Positions 11,699-47,046 of a DNA stretch of 64,000 nt are shown here, piece by piece (the stretch's first letter is position 1; each line of letters opens with the position of its first letter). Source of the stretch: Chaenocephalus aceratus (taxonomy: Eukaryota > Chordata > Actinopteri > Perciformes > Channichthyidae). Below the pieces are notes generated by a model, which saw only the letters and a list, made by a program, of their open reading frames with translations, did not search any database and was not told the origin of the DNA. The position numbers and the translations under genes were made by a program. Location of the stretch: the NCBI GenBank assembly GCA_023974075.1, contig CM043800.1, positions 26,752,952 to 26,816,951 of the forward strand, read 5' to 3'.

Positions 11699-13934
11699 GT
11701 AAGTACCGTTTCACTTTCATGTGGGAAAAGTAATGATAGACTCTATTATTCGTTAATGTGACGCTTGCGCATCCTACCCACGTCATTACGCATTCATGTA
11801 GTTGGTTAAGTAAACATAACAAACAAACCTCTATGGTTGTTTTTTTTATGGCAAAACGTATTCATTGTATTGTATAGCTGGAACTATATGATGGTAGCCT
11901 AAGTTAATTACGTTTGTTGTATAATATGAAGACATGGGGGGAGTCTGGCGCATGGCCCAGACTGAGGTGGGTCGCTTTTAAAGTTTGCTAACTAGCAGCA
12001 GATTATGTCACATTATCACTGTAACTACATGCTACAGATACAATACAATGAATTACAGGCAGACATATACTGGGTGTAAACCACATGTAGGTTATCTTAC
12101 TTTAAAGGACACTTTTTTGTTTACATAATAGTTACAGTGATTGTTTTCCTCCAGTTTGGAGACCCTCATGTCCTGCTATCCATATTATGGTATTCACTTA
12201 GTTTTCACTATATCCTAGCTTCATTTATGCTAACAAGAGCACCATGCTATAATTCATTAAGTTAGGGTAGCTATAAATTCAGCCTTATAGATAGATAGAT
12301 AGATAGAAAGAAACAGAGCATTCAGTGTCCAACCAGAACAACTTTAGTAGAGTAGTATTTGCTTATGGTATTGCATATCTCAGGTATTTATAAGGGAAAA
12401 AACAGTGTACATTTAAAAAAAAAATGGTGCATAGGGCTAATATAGCCAGAGGGGAAACGTGTTGTTTCGGTGGCAGCCAGATGCCATTTGCCTAAACCAT
12501 TATGCACTCAAATGTCTTCAAATCTATGAGATGATAATAGGCAATATATGTGGCCATGTGTTGTTGAGTTTTGCATCCAGGTCAAATATGTTTATCATTG
12601 GTTGAAGTCCCACGAATGACTGACAGAAGAGCTGAAGCAACAAGGAAACAACATGTTTGATCATCCATGAATTATAATGTATTTATTAAGGATTTGAGCA
12701 TTTGATGGTACCAGCCTCTCAAATAGGAGGTTTCTGCACTGGTTACAGTCAATAGTATATTTTGGATAAGGTTAGGGGTCAATTTCATAGACAGTCAAAT
12801 CAATCCAATAGATAATCATTATATGAATTCATTATGAAAGTTATTGTTCCCCAAACTGCAAAAGACTTAGCAATTAAAAGACCACTTGAATAATTCATTA
12901 CGAAGAGAAAGCCTCTTATTGCTCTTCATCCAGGTCAAACGTTAGGTTAGCCCCATAAAACCCTGTCATTCTAGAGAGAAAGAAATGGTCTTGTGTGCTT
13001 AAGTTTTTGGTTTATCTCTCCCTAACTTAGGTAGATGAATGATTACAACTTCTACTCTGAGCTCTGTTCGCTGACTAATCAGTAAGTCAGGTGAAGGTAG
13101 GAATCATTACCATTTAGAGCTTTAACTCAACAGAGAGAATAGCTTAACATATACCCAGGGGCCATCGAATGGCTCTCGGGAAGGTAGCTAGCTGTACTTA
13201 CTCAAAAGGTGTAATTGACCCGACTGCAGTCAGAATCAACATGACAATATTACCTCACACCTCCTGAAAAGGCCTGCCTGCTGACTGATTGAATTTCCTC
13301 ATTAATAATTCATGAGGTCCTGGGTCACAGATAAGTGTCAAAGGTATTGAAGACTTTCTTGTGATCTCTATCTATGAAACAGAAGAATGGATAACAGTGA
13401 TGAAACAGATCACCACAGACTGGCTGCCTGCCCTTGGGGTGATTTTACAGTACATCATTTTTCTGCAATCTCTGTGTTTGTGTAACCCCAGGATCGTGTA
13501 CTCTATTAAAAATGACACTGTACTGTGTTCAGTCAAACCAGATCCAGAGAAAATGTCTAAAATGTGAAGGATTTGTCTGAGTCACCCTTCAAAATGACCA
13601 CAGCATGACTTGAGTTACAGCTGATCGACCATTGGCAAAGGGCATGCAGCCTCCTGAACTGACACTTAATCCAACAATGTGTGCATTCAAAATGTCAGAT
13701 TCTTGTCAGTATTGTGATTTGCAAACTCCATGTTTGACCACAAGACGCAAAGCATGTCAGTACAGGAAGTTGATATACTTTTAGTACTGTGCCTTTGGCT
13801 TTGAATTGTTAAGTTAAATGCAGCTGTGGGTAGTACTTTGGCTCAAGAACAACGTCCCCTCACAGACAACAAAGTACATCTAGACCTTATCTTACCTATT
13901 ATCGATCTATTACCTGTAATCTGCAGTTTGAGGT

Positions 13935-13952
13935 CACACACACACACACACA

Positions 13953-13990
<38 letters not shown>
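13935..13990. repeat. CA microsatellite
   Basis: CA dinucleotide tract with a single TA interruption, in cers2 intron 1. Confidence 0.95.
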
Positions 13991-13992
<2 letters not shown>

Positions 13993-16521
13993 AATGACAT
14001 CGAGGAGGAGCTATTCCGTTTTTAGCTCAAATAAAAAGGAAGTGGTATTTGCCAGTTTAGTATGTGACAGTGCCCTTGAGAGCTGATATACACCACATCC
14101 GGTGTTACCGTCAAGCATTTTTTTCTCTAAGCTGCAAATAGTGATTACTAATATGGATTAGTTTGCCATTTATATTCTTAATGAATAGTTTGATCCATTA
14201 AATACTAAAATACATCTATTTTAAAATCTCCTACAGGCCAACTGTCCATATCCAAATATATTTGGTTGCTATTATATGACAGAAAAAAATCGCTATTAGC
14301 TAAATTAAGTTTTGTAAATTGATTGGTTGACTCATTGTTTCAGCTCCTATGTCAGAGTCTGTACAAAGTCCTGAAAGTTTGGAAAAGGTATCATTTTAAA
14401 CCGTTAAGTTTAGGAATATTTGTAATTCTATTTAATTGCTAGAATTTGTTTTGATAATCATTTCAACATTATCTGAACTCCTGCAGACCAACACTCTTTA
14501 ATATTTAAAAATGAAACAATCCCGACATTATATATTTTTGCTTGTTATCTCCTGGTGTCTAGCTAGCTTAGCTTTAAATATGCATCACAACATAGAATCA
14601 AAGTTTATTTTAAAGGTAAATTGAAAGTATGTGCTGTTTTGTCTCTGACTTATCAGACCCTTATAATTGAGATACAGACAACTCATCCCTTAGCTCCCAT
14701 GTTGTTGCTGTGTAAGCGTTCTGTCTCCTTTAAAACGTTTTGGTTTGAATGAGTCAGCTTCTAGTGAATTACTTTAAGAATGGGTGGATATGAGTAAATG
14801 GGTAGTGATGCACACATAGATGGTATGTTATGAGTGACTCACTGCTACTTTCGTGTGACTAATGTTCATCTTTTCGACTTAGTCTTCTATCATAATGATA
14901 AACAGAGTATTGTGTGACTGATAGACTCCATAAGAAGTTCTTCATCCATGTAAAGTGAATGTGCTTGGCTCCCTTGGCATGGTGGCAGCATGTTTACATT
15001 CTCTAAATATTCCCAGACTCTGTACTAGGTTCCTACTGGTCTGTTTAGGTTTTACTCAGAGGCTTGCTCCCATTTTTTAAAAACTGGATTATGAGTCTAT
15101 GAAGGCTTCAGGCAGAGCTGAGGAGAGACATGTCAGTAACACATGGAGCTTTGCTCTTCCAGCCTTACGTGTTTTACTAAATGACAAAATCATTGTAATA
15201 TAAACTCATATTGAGGAAGACAGATGAGACAATACTTCCTTTCCCCCTCCCCTGCCAGAGGCATCCTTTAATTTGATTGGACCTTTAAAATGGTCAGAGT
15301 CTGGTCATATGATCCTGTGGGCCAATGGAATGCATTGTTACGAAAGCTGTGAGGGGAAAAAGAGCGTTAACATGTTGAAATCACTGGATGATCTCAAGTA
15401 GAAACCCTGAAATATACCGGTACTCACAAATCCTAAACCCCCTCCTCACGACAGCGTTCAAAATGATAAAGAAATTGTGCTGGTTTACTTGCAAGTATTA
15501 CCTTTTGGTGACTGAATGTGTGTATTCGGAGTTTGATTACCTAATTTGTTTTTAATTTGGTTATTATTAACATATGTCTATAGCACAGATAAGTCAAAGC
15601 ACTCTACCTGTCTACTTAACTCAGTCCTCCTGCCCTTTGAACCATATGTTCTGCTGCTCAGAAGCTCATCAATCAATTATCTGATTTTTGTCAGATTACA
15701 TTACACTGCTACCTCTGGAGTCAGATGTGCACAAGCTGTTCAGCTGAGCTCACAAGATGTGGCAGGACACTCCAAGACAGATGTAATGCTACTGAAGTGG
15801 AAGAGTTGGCAAAATAATTGGGAAAAATATGTCACCCTTTGCATCCACCACCACCTGAGTTGAGGGGGGAGAGAGAGAGAGTGAGAGAGAAAGAGAAAGA
15901 AAGAGGGAGAAGAGCCCAGTGCTCGGCCAGCCGTGCTGTTGCAACAGGAAACGGGGGCCATGACTAACATGACATGATGTGGAAAATAAGCAACACACTC
16001 AAGCATGACACTGTCTCATGGACATTGTCAGAGCAGCAATAGGATGTAACTTTAGGATTGACTTAGTGAAGGATGGTGTATAATTATCCAAACCCAAAAG
16101 CTGTAGTCTTTTTACAGAACTAATGAGCAACTTATATAAATATAAGACATTTGAGAAAAATGGCTGGTTATCTACAATATCTTTCTTTTCTTTTTTTACT
16201 GTTAGACTCTTACATATAATCTAGCACGTTCATCTGTGTATGTTTCAACAGCATTTAACATTTTGCAACTCGATGATTCATTGTTTAGTCTATCGACCAC
16301 CAAAGAACAGTTCAGTAAAAATAAATCAACTCATTGTTTAAGACACTTTCAAAGCAAAAAGGCCACTAATACTGTGGATCAGTGTTTTATTAAATGTTTA
16401 TTTAATTAGCTTCCTTCATATCAAACTGGATACTTTGGGGGTTTGGACTGTTGGTCAGATCCCGGACATTTAAATGGCCACTTTTTGCAATTTTTATTTT
16501 TGTACAATGTTGTAGGATAAC

Positions 16522-16753
16522 TACGGAAGAGGATTCGGGCCACATTAATTTTTTTTTTGGGAGGATTTGAAAAAAAAATGTGTTTTTTTTGTTTTGAGAT
16601 TAAAGTCAGAATTCTGACTTTAATCTCAGAACAAAAAAACATAATTTGTTTTGGGAGAAAAAAGTCAGAATTCTGAGATTAAAGTCAAAATTGTGAGATT
16701 AGAACCAAAATCCTCCCAAAAAAAAAATCATGTGGCCCTAATCCTCTTCCATA
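16522..16753. mobile_element. MITE-like inverted-repeat element
   Basis: The two ends are inverted repeats of about 45 bp: the left end reads TACGGAAGAGGATTCGGGCC and the reverse complement of the right end TATGGAAGAGGATTAGGGCC; both continue through a T-run into gggaggattt. The interior is made of short alternating direct and inverted copies of gattaaagtcagaattctga. No coding capacity. This is a non-autonomous element; the superfamily is not clear. Confidence 0.8.
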
Positions 16754-17818
16754 GATAACATCTTAAATTGGGTAATGAATATTATTGCAGCCATAAAGTC
16801 CTATACTTAAAAGTTAAAAGGGAAAATAACTCTGTAGAAGAATCCGTGTAATTCACTCAAAGTAAAGTGTATTCGTTTTGTTAATCTTATTTAATGTTCA
16901 TTAATCTAATCTTTGTTTAAAAGTCCTTGTCAAAGTTGTTTAACCACACCGCTCCCCTCCCTCCAAGAGCCAGAGTTCTTTACATCCGAGTCTTATTTCA
17001 GCAGCATATTTTAAAGATGATGGAGGGAGGGGGAGCATACCACATGGCTTTGGGAACCCTTGATTACTGGCTGGGTGCAGCAGGGCAGGGCAGGGATGGG
17101 AGTGGAAGTGGTTACAGGGCTCAGGCTCTAACAGCGGGTGGGAGGGGAGTTAGTGTGGATCTGCTAGGGGACTCCAGAGATGGAGTGTGTGGGGGCGTCC
17201 CCGCTGCTCAGCACACATGGATGGACTGTGACTCACATCCCTCAGATGCTAGTTCTCTTTTACTCTCGTTCTCTGCCACTCCCTGAACTCAGCAGCAGAA
17301 ACATTCATCTCTGAACTATTTGAATACAATTAAAAGTCTTGCAGCTGCTGTCAACTCTTTAGGAAAGCGCCGGTGTTGAAAGCACCGAGTTCAGTTGTTG
17401 GTCTGATTTCTCCTCCCTGACGTGAGCCTCCTGAACTGAGTTCCCTGAATGCAGCTTGAGCTCTGTGTTATATGCATTAGGGAAAAAAACCTACAGGAAG
17501 GCTTCCAATGAGAGGGAAATTCTGGCGCCATCATCTAATTCTCCTAATTACATGGGAGCAAACATTCACAATGGCAGATGTCTTCCCCTACACTACAGAC
17601 TTCCCCTTTACACAGCCAGGCCTGTCTCGCTGCTGCCTAAAACTTAAAGCCCCTAAAGCAAGCCCCTATTGACTAGATTTGAGGTGGTACCATATTTTTT
17701 AGGGTGTGGTCTCTACCTCTTGAACATGTGTATCTATGGTTTTGGGGCCTTTAGCTGTACAGCCTAATAAGCCTGTAGAGTTGTTGCTGACTGCTTGTGT
17801 TTCCGCCTGTGTTGCAGG

Positions 17819-25274
<7,456 letters not shown>

Positions 25275-26566
25275 AAGCAAACAAGTGTCAGGAAGAAGGA
25301 GTGTGAGATGGACTCATATCCCTCAGTAGGGGAGCCAGAGGGAGGGATGGAAAGAGAGAGAAAGAAGATTGGGGGGCCAGTCATTCCCTTAAAACCAACA
25401 ACAGCAGATATCCAAAGGAAAGTTGACACTGTTACTTTTGCACAACACAAAAACAATCACACGTTCATTCGTACATTTAGACGACACGGAGATCCAGCCG
25501 ATGATATACACTACATTAAGTGGCATGGCTTTATTTGCTTTGTCACTATTGAAAATGTATAGTTGTCAGTGTGTGTTGTCACCATTTCAAAGAGACAGGG
25601 GAGGAAACGGACAGAGGAGGAGGGTGATGCTGCTTCTACTTTAGCTTTCCTTGTTCTTTGTGCCTTAGAGCCAGCTAATGGCTGTTAAAATGCCATTTTT
25701 AAAAAGCTTTCTACTTTAATCACGCTTTGCTTCATTTCTTGCACCTTTTCTGTTTTTTAATAAAAGAACAAAAGAGAATGAAAGCGAGACAATAGGGCAT
25801 TTCATTCCCTAATTTTCTGTCTATGCAATTACGTAAGTGTTTTCCGCTATTGCAAAGTCTTTGCACACACGTTTTTTTAAATACTGTAATAACTTGCAGT
25901 AGCACTGCCGTGCCTCTGCTCTCCAATGCGGCCTCTGCCATTAAAACTGCCTAGTAAGTTTTAAAGAGTACATTTGGGGTCAGTTTTGTAGATAAACATC
26001 AAGAAATGTGCTTTCTTGTTTCTAATTTCTGTTCTGTATTCTTCATCCAGCATAGCTCTTTATTTGCAATTCCCTTTCTACAATTGATATCTAACCTGCA
26101 ACGGTTATCATTATTAACACTGCAATATAAATCACAGCTTCCTGCTAGTTTTGAGGAAGCTAAATATTTTGTATCTCTCTGGTTTGAAGCTGTTCAATCC
26201 AGTCTAGTTTTGAATCACGCCGATGCTGCCACCCGTTGAAGATGGATGAGGTGGGCTGAAATTCAGGAGTTTTAATAAATCTAATGAAATCGGACAAATA
26301 AGCCATTTCCAGTTTTTACAAATACGGGCCAGATTTCTTTGATTCACTTCCTTGTAGCATGGGTTATGTTTGTGTACCTGGGTTAGAGTTTTAATTGTTG
26401 ATCTAAATGAATGATTTTAGGTATGATTGTGTGTATGAAACCGGTTTTACAGGTACTGTTATTTGATGTTAAGGAGGTAAATTACATTAAAAACTATTTT
26501 TAGCAGTTAAGTGTTGTGTTAAGTTAATTGTGATGGATTCAATAAATGAGTGTTGCCGTTTGATTG
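25275..26566 (+). other. cers2 3'UTR
   Basis: Non-coding sequence following the stop at 25272-25274. AATAAA occurs at 25759-25764, 26274-26279 and 26541-26546. The last is followed by a GT-rich stretch (tgttgccgtttgattgttat) and is the best 3' end candidate. Confidence 0.55.
26541..26546 (+). terminator. Probable cers2 poly(A) signal
   Basis: AATAAA with a GT-rich downstream element within 35 nt, before the LINE remnant begins. Confidence 0.5.
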
Positions 26567-26939
26567 TTATGCTTTACATGTGTCTGTACAGCAAGTGCCT
26601 TATCCGTAATGTATAAGAAGCTCTCTCTCCTGTCTTCATGTCCTCTAGTTTTCTTTCCTGTCTCCACATCATAGATCCAACTCTGAGTCTAGCTGTCTCA
26701 TCCATCGCCCACTCCTCTTCTTCATAAATGTCCCTTCTTTTAAACTCACCCTCATTCCACCGCCACATTCTTTTTTACTAACCCCGACCAACCAGCAACC
26801 TCTCGTCTCCAGGGATACAGAGGCAGCTGTGTCCCAATTACAGTGTTATTTTTTCTTATTTTGTATTTGTTTGTTTAATGATGCCTAAGTATTGTTATTA
26901 ATAATAAAAACAAAAATCATGAATCACAGCGAAAGCCCT

Positions 26940-28504
26940 TGTATGTGTGCATCATGTCTGCTAACACCCACATTGAACATTTCCCATGATCACTGACGTC
27001 ATCAACAGCTCCCTTAAGGTTCTTAAAACTGCCGTCATCAGACCCTTCTAAAAAGAAATACCCTAGACCCAGATGTCCTCGCCAACTACAGGCCCATCTC
27101 CAACCTCCCATTTCTAGCCAAGGTGCTGGAAAAAGTAGTTGCCGCCCAGCTTCAGGACCATCTCCAACTAAACGGCCTCTTTGAGAAATTCCAGTCCGGT
27201 TTCCGTTCCGCCCACAGCACTGAAACAGCTCTGGTCAGGGTCACAAACGACCTGCTGATGGCGGCTGACACTGGTTCCCCATCTCTCTTCATCCTCCTGG
27301 ATCTGACTGCAGCATTCGACACTGTCGACCATAACATCCTCCTTCAGCGCCTCCAATACACCATCAGGACTCTCTGACTCCGCCCTGAGCTGGTTCCAGT
27401 CCTACCTGTCTGGAAGAACAGAGTACGTCTCCTTGGGAGGTGCGAGGTCCCAGACACACCCTGTCACCTGTGGTGTCCCTCCAGGGCTGGTCCTCGGACC
27501 CACTCTGTTCACCCTTTACACTCTGCCCCTTGGTCGTGTCATCACTCAGCCAGCATGGCATATCATTCCATTGCTAGGCTGATGACACGCAGCTATATAT
27601 AAACACATACCCTATCCTATCACCCTTCCCATCTGCATCCTTTAACTCCTGCCTTGAGGAGATAAAGGCTTGGATGCAACAAAACTTCCTGCAGCTTAAT
27701 AGCTCCAAAACAGAGGCTATTTTAGTTGGCACACCAAACCAGGTCCAGTCATCCCCCATAACCCACATTACCTTTTCTGGCCAAAACATACCCCTCTCTG
27801 CATCAGTTATCAACCTGGGTGTAAGATTTGACCGACATCTGACCTTTGACACCCACATCAAACACCTGTGCAAAACCTCCTTCTATACCACCTCAGGAAC
27901 ATTGCAAAACTCCGTCCCACACTCTCCCTGTCAGATGCTGAACAACTGGTCCATGCCTTCGTTTCCTCAAGGCTATACTACTGCAACGCTCTCCTCATCG
28001 GGACTCCTAGCGGGAGCCTTCAGAAGCTCCTATACGTACAGAACAGTGCCGCTAGGATCCTGATGAGGGTGAGAAAGTACAACCACATCACAGCCGTTCT
28101 TTATTCCCTCCACTGGCTTCCTGTCTCATTCGGGATCTAATACAAGATCGCACTACTGACCCATCAGTGCATCCACGGGAATGCTCCTTCATACCTCAAA
28201 TAACTACTCACATCACAAACCTCCACACGCAACCTCCGCTCCACAACCAACCGTCTGCTTCGCCCCCCAGGAACAAACTCTGCACAATGGGGGATCGGGC
28301 TTTCTGTGCAGCTACTCCTCACCTGTGGAATTCCCTCCCAGACCACCTGAGGACTCCACAGACCACTGAAGCCTTTAAGAAAGGCCTAACAACCTTGCTG
28401 TTTAAAAAAAGCCTTTGATTAAACTTTTGTTTCTTTTGTTTCTATTACGCCTCCTGTAGCACTATGGGATTGCTTTTAGCAATGAAAGGTGCTTTACAAA
28501 TACA

Positions 28505-28538
<34 letters not shown>

Positions 28539-28545
28539 ATTTGGA
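26940..28545 (+). mobile_element. 5'-truncated, decayed L2-type LINE (non-LTR retrotransposon)
   Basis: Reading several frames, the sequence gives a non-LTR reverse transcriptase: [56 protein letters not shown] and, after a frameshift, the region of the active-site loop (seen as gctgatgacacgcag, 27578-27592). The C-terminal part contains ITFSGQNIPLSASVINLGV and ends in WNSLPDHLRTPQTTEAFKKG, the usual ending of fish L2/CR1-like ORF2. The 3' tail (aaaggtgctttacaaatac) runs into an (ATT)n microsatellite, typical of L2 3' ends. Only the later part of ORF2 is present. Many frameshifts and internal stops make it an inactive copy between cers2 and arnt. Confidence 0.88.
28508..28537. repeat. (ATT)n tail of the LINE
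   Basis: Short trinucleotide run directly after the LINE 3' end. Confidence 0.85.
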
Positions 28546-28954
28546 ATTGTTCTAAAATAATTAGTAAGCTTGATATACTGACTCATTCCTGAATAATATA
28601 TATATTAAATAATAGTCTAACTATTATTGCCCAGGCATCATTTTAATGTTGCCTCTAGTAAAGGCATGGCAAACTATAACTATTAAAGCATATCAGCAGT
28701 CGGAAATAAGACCCATCATCTTTTGTTTTTGGTAATATTTAGTGCAAATACATTTTAATGCTAACACTGCTATTATTTTTACGTAAGTACGATTGTTAAG
28801 GCGTGGCTTTTTGTTATTGTGGGGCATTTTCTCATGGTGGTATTGTTTCTTTTTAAAAATACCTGTTAGTACTTCTCCCACCACTGCCAAACAGTCCCAG
28901 CCTGTCACATGTGCTCGCACCTCTGTAAACAGGGGTGCTTTAACTTTACAGACC

Positions 28955-29283
28955 TGCGTGTCCCTCCCGGCGGGGCGGGGCTTAACATGGATTTCCCAAC
29001 AGTTCACCTAACAGACTGAAACGCCATCTTGAACAGATATGGGGGTTTAAACCTAAACCGGGAGAAAACAGTAAAGAGGACATAAACTGTTATTTTCGCT
29101 TCTGTTGTAAATCCACTCGGGTCTCCCCGGAATAGATATAGTCGTCGTTTTGGGCGTTTATATCTGAAAATAAAGGCGCATACGTGAGGAAATCTGTGAG
29201 GCACTTGTTAGCCTCTACCCTGCTAGCAAGGGGGAGGGGCGGGGGTTTGGAGGATTTTTTTCCGCAGCCGAAGTTGTTTGTTT
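28955..29283 (+). promoter_or_regulatory. Probable arnt promoter and 5'UTR
   Basis: GC boxes are visible at about 28970-28982 (ggcggggcgggg) and 29230-29245 (gggaggggcggggg), the only such cluster between the LINE and the arnt ATG. No TATA box is obvious. The position directly upstream of the first coding exon fits a TATA-less housekeeping promoter. Confidence 0.55.
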
Positions 29284-44125
<14,842 letters not shown>

Positions 44126-45445
44126 GTTTTGGACTGCACTCAGTGGTAGGTCATGGTTAATCCGCACACCGTATCATTTAATCCTTAATTACTAACTTGT
44201 ATATATTTCCGGGCTTGTCCATAGCCGCTTCAGCCGTACACTACACTGATCACACTCATGCAAGAGTCATGGCTGTTTTCAGTTACAACCCTGCATGTAT
44301 TCGCTTCCTTGAAACAGTTTTAAGTTCTCAATTGATGAAGAAACAAAAACCAACATGCTTTGATTGGCCTGTCTCTGTTTTCCCCATTCTGTTTATTGGT
44401 GAAGACGGTAGAGATCCGTTTGTATCTCCTGGGATCGGTTTCCGTCTTTGTCCTTCTCCCTTCTCATTCACAGCCCGGAGGTGAAAACAGATGGCACTAA
44501 CTGGTCCAAGATAGGTTTACTGTGTCCACTCTGCCCTGTTTTGGGTTGCACTTGACTGACGTCTTGTGCTGTAAATCTTGTTACACTGATAGCATTACAA
44601 CACATAGACACTTGTTGTGTTGGTTGTTTACTCAGATCCAATGTTTTAACCCAGATTCAATGTTATTTGCATAGAGTCACATTACTCTTAACGTGTGTGT
44701 CCTAGTGGCATCAGAATACAAGCAATCTGCATTTTTTTGGGTCAGGATCAGTTTCCAACCACTCTCAAGTGGATTGCCCCTAAGGCGTGATATCCTCTTT
44801 CTCTTCCTCAAGCTTTTTGTTTTCCTTTTTGCATCTTCACCACTAACCTACTTATTTTATCTTTTTGTCCAGAAGCAGCCAAAATGTTGGAAGTAAACGG
44901 ATTGTTTAGCCAGCATCTTAATCTTTCATAATCTGCACACCAGATTTGCTTTAGAAACGTGTTAAGGCAACACATGTATGTCCTGTGTCCTTGTAGTGAC
45001 CAGGGGATCCAGTGGCTCCTGTTAGGTGTCATCTCTTGTCCAGCATACTCTCCTGAAGAGACCACAGAGATGCCCGAGTGTTCTAATCTCAGGAACGGCC
45101 TGATCGTTACCAAACTCCTTATTAACTATTGATGGAGAACACGAGTGCCAAATGGGGCACCGTGTGTCCACCAATCTATCTTGTCTTTGGGACGAGGGCA
45201 TTAGGTGTTGGGAGAATAAAAAAGGATCCAAGACACATAAAAGAAGAAAAGTTGTTTTTTCAGATAAAAACCTTCACAATGAGCATCTACAGAGGAGCTG
45301 GCCATTCATGGATTTTCATGGATTTTTTTTATAATTGAAGTGTTAGTGGAACTACTTTGATGGTTTCAACAACCAAAAGATAATTAAACAGATGAGGCAA
45401 CAGAGGAATAGATATACTTGTATTTTATTTGGTGGATTTGTCAAC
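44126..45445 (+). other. Region between arnt 3' end and the cortexin-like ORF
   Basis: No supportable coding sequence. It must contain the promoter and 5'UTR of the downstream single-exon gene, but no clear TATA box, CpG island or splice acceptor pattern stands out. Confidence 0.4.
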
Positions 45446-45631
45446 ATGGACCCTCCAGTGCTCCCTGTGTCCCGGATGGATGTGGATGTGGACCTTGGGT
45501 TTGCCTTCTTCTTCTTCTTCCTGCTCTGCTTCTTCTTGTTGGTGACCATATTCCGCTGTGCTCAGATGGTGCTCGACCCTTACAGTAATATCTCTACCGC
45601 CACATACCAGGAGGAACAGTCACAGGAGTGA
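45446..45631 (+). CDS. ctxnd2: Cortexin-domain microprotein (CTXND2-like), single-pass membrane protein
   Basis: A single uninterrupted coding exon of 61 codons. The short polar N-terminus (MDPPVLPVSRMDVDVDLG) is followed by one hydrophobic helix at about residues 19-36 (FAFFFFFLLCFFLLVTIF), with a five-Phe run encoded by TTC repeats. The juxtamembrane motif FRCAQMVLDPYSNIS follows and resembles the cortexin signature (FRC....DPY). Cortexins are small neuronal membrane proteins of poorly known role. From memory, human CTXND2 maps between ARNT and SETDB1, the same neighbours as here; this is the main reason for the specific name. The short length means the assignment rests on motif and synteny. 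It could instead be another cortexin-family member. Confidence 0.72.
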   Translation: MDPPVLPVSRMDVDVDLGFAFFFFFLLCFFLLVTIFRCAQMVLDPYSNISTATYQEEQSQE

Positions 45632-47014
45632 TTGACCTGAATATAAACACAGCAATGCCATGACGCAGTCTAAATACATTTGAAAAATGATTTGCCAGAA
45701 GCTAAAGACTCATTTGAGGCTTCTTTTATGACGAGTTAGTCCAGTGGAATTTTGTCTTTTTTTACAGTTTTACTTTTGCATAGCTCATACTTAAATTACA
45801 ACATATATTATTATTTGTATATGTCTATCCAACATCTACAAACAATGTAAGTATGCAATGTAAATTACATGATGTACTTAATGTGCCTTATATGCTTATG
45901 AGTAAGATAAAATATGATTTCACAATTGGAAAACTCCTCAAAGACAGAGCATAGTTGTTTTGGCTTGTATGTGTGCTGTATATTCTGCACATGATGAAAT
46001 ATTTTACTGTTAATTTAGAAATTGGAAACACCAATGATTTCATGCAGGTAGGTCTTTCTAGTGAGATAAAAATAAATGACTGCAAGTCTGTATATTAAGG
46101 TATTAATATATCGAAAATCAAAATGAGTACATGTAAAGTGTAAAGTTGTGTTTAACTGTAAACAATACAATTAACAATTCAGCAGAAAAAAAATGGTCTC
46201 TGGTCAGAGCCTTTGCATTTAATCAGATTTAATATTTTGGTTTTGCAAAAAACTTTATCATTCTGAGAATCAGCCAAACTTGACTTAAATGACAAAGAAC
46301 AGAAAAGCTGACTCCAACAGAATACTTGTGATTTAATCATTTTACCAGAATCTACATGCAGTGAAACACTTCTTAATAGACACAGTGGTAAATACTCTCC
46401 CTTTCAGAATAATTGGTCACAGATGTTTTACCGTTCTCCTTAATAGAAATACAATGCTCAACAGATGTTTCTCTTTTCCCCCCGAATGCTCTCACACAAT
46501 GTTTTGGAGATATTGCACAAACTTGCATGCGAGTTGCTTCTCATCAGACAAATGTAACCCATTCCTGATCTTGTAACATGTATTGGTAATTTGTCAAGAG
46601 AGGCAGTATTACAATAATAAGAAAAGTAAATAAAAAGAGGAGACATTATTAATGTGCACCCTTAAGGGGTTCTCAGAAATAAAGTACAGATATTAGTGAT
46701 TGCTGAATGAATAATAGACTAGTTGTTTAACATAATGAAAAAGAATAGGCCTAATACTAAAATGTTTGAGTCATGGCACAGCCTGAAACACAGTTTTGAA
46801 TCTGTCCCTATAAGTCCCATGCATGAAGTGCGTTGAAAAATATTAAATGACATCTAATCCTATGATGAAATGCACACATTGTTACAATTGTACTCAGCCC
46901 TAACTCTGGGTGGATAGGGAATCTTATCTTATATATATAATATGATATATAATATATATATATATATTATATATATATATAAACTAATAAGAAATATATA
47001 TATATATAACATAT

Positions 47015-47046
<32 letters not shown>

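Larger units (their letters stand above)
11699..17817 (+). other. cers2 intron 1
   Basis: Large first intron inferred from the noncoding exon and the first coding exon. Mostly unique AT-rich sequence. It holds a CA microsatellite (13935-13990), a GA-rich stretch (15865-15910), a MITE (16522-16753) and a G-rich part (17015-17160). No coding exon found. Confidence 0.55.

Noticed and set aside
16927..17286. 119-codon ORF on the + strand in cers2 intron 1
   Set aside because: No homology that I recognise, no splice or promoter support, Gly/Ser-rich low-complexity translation.
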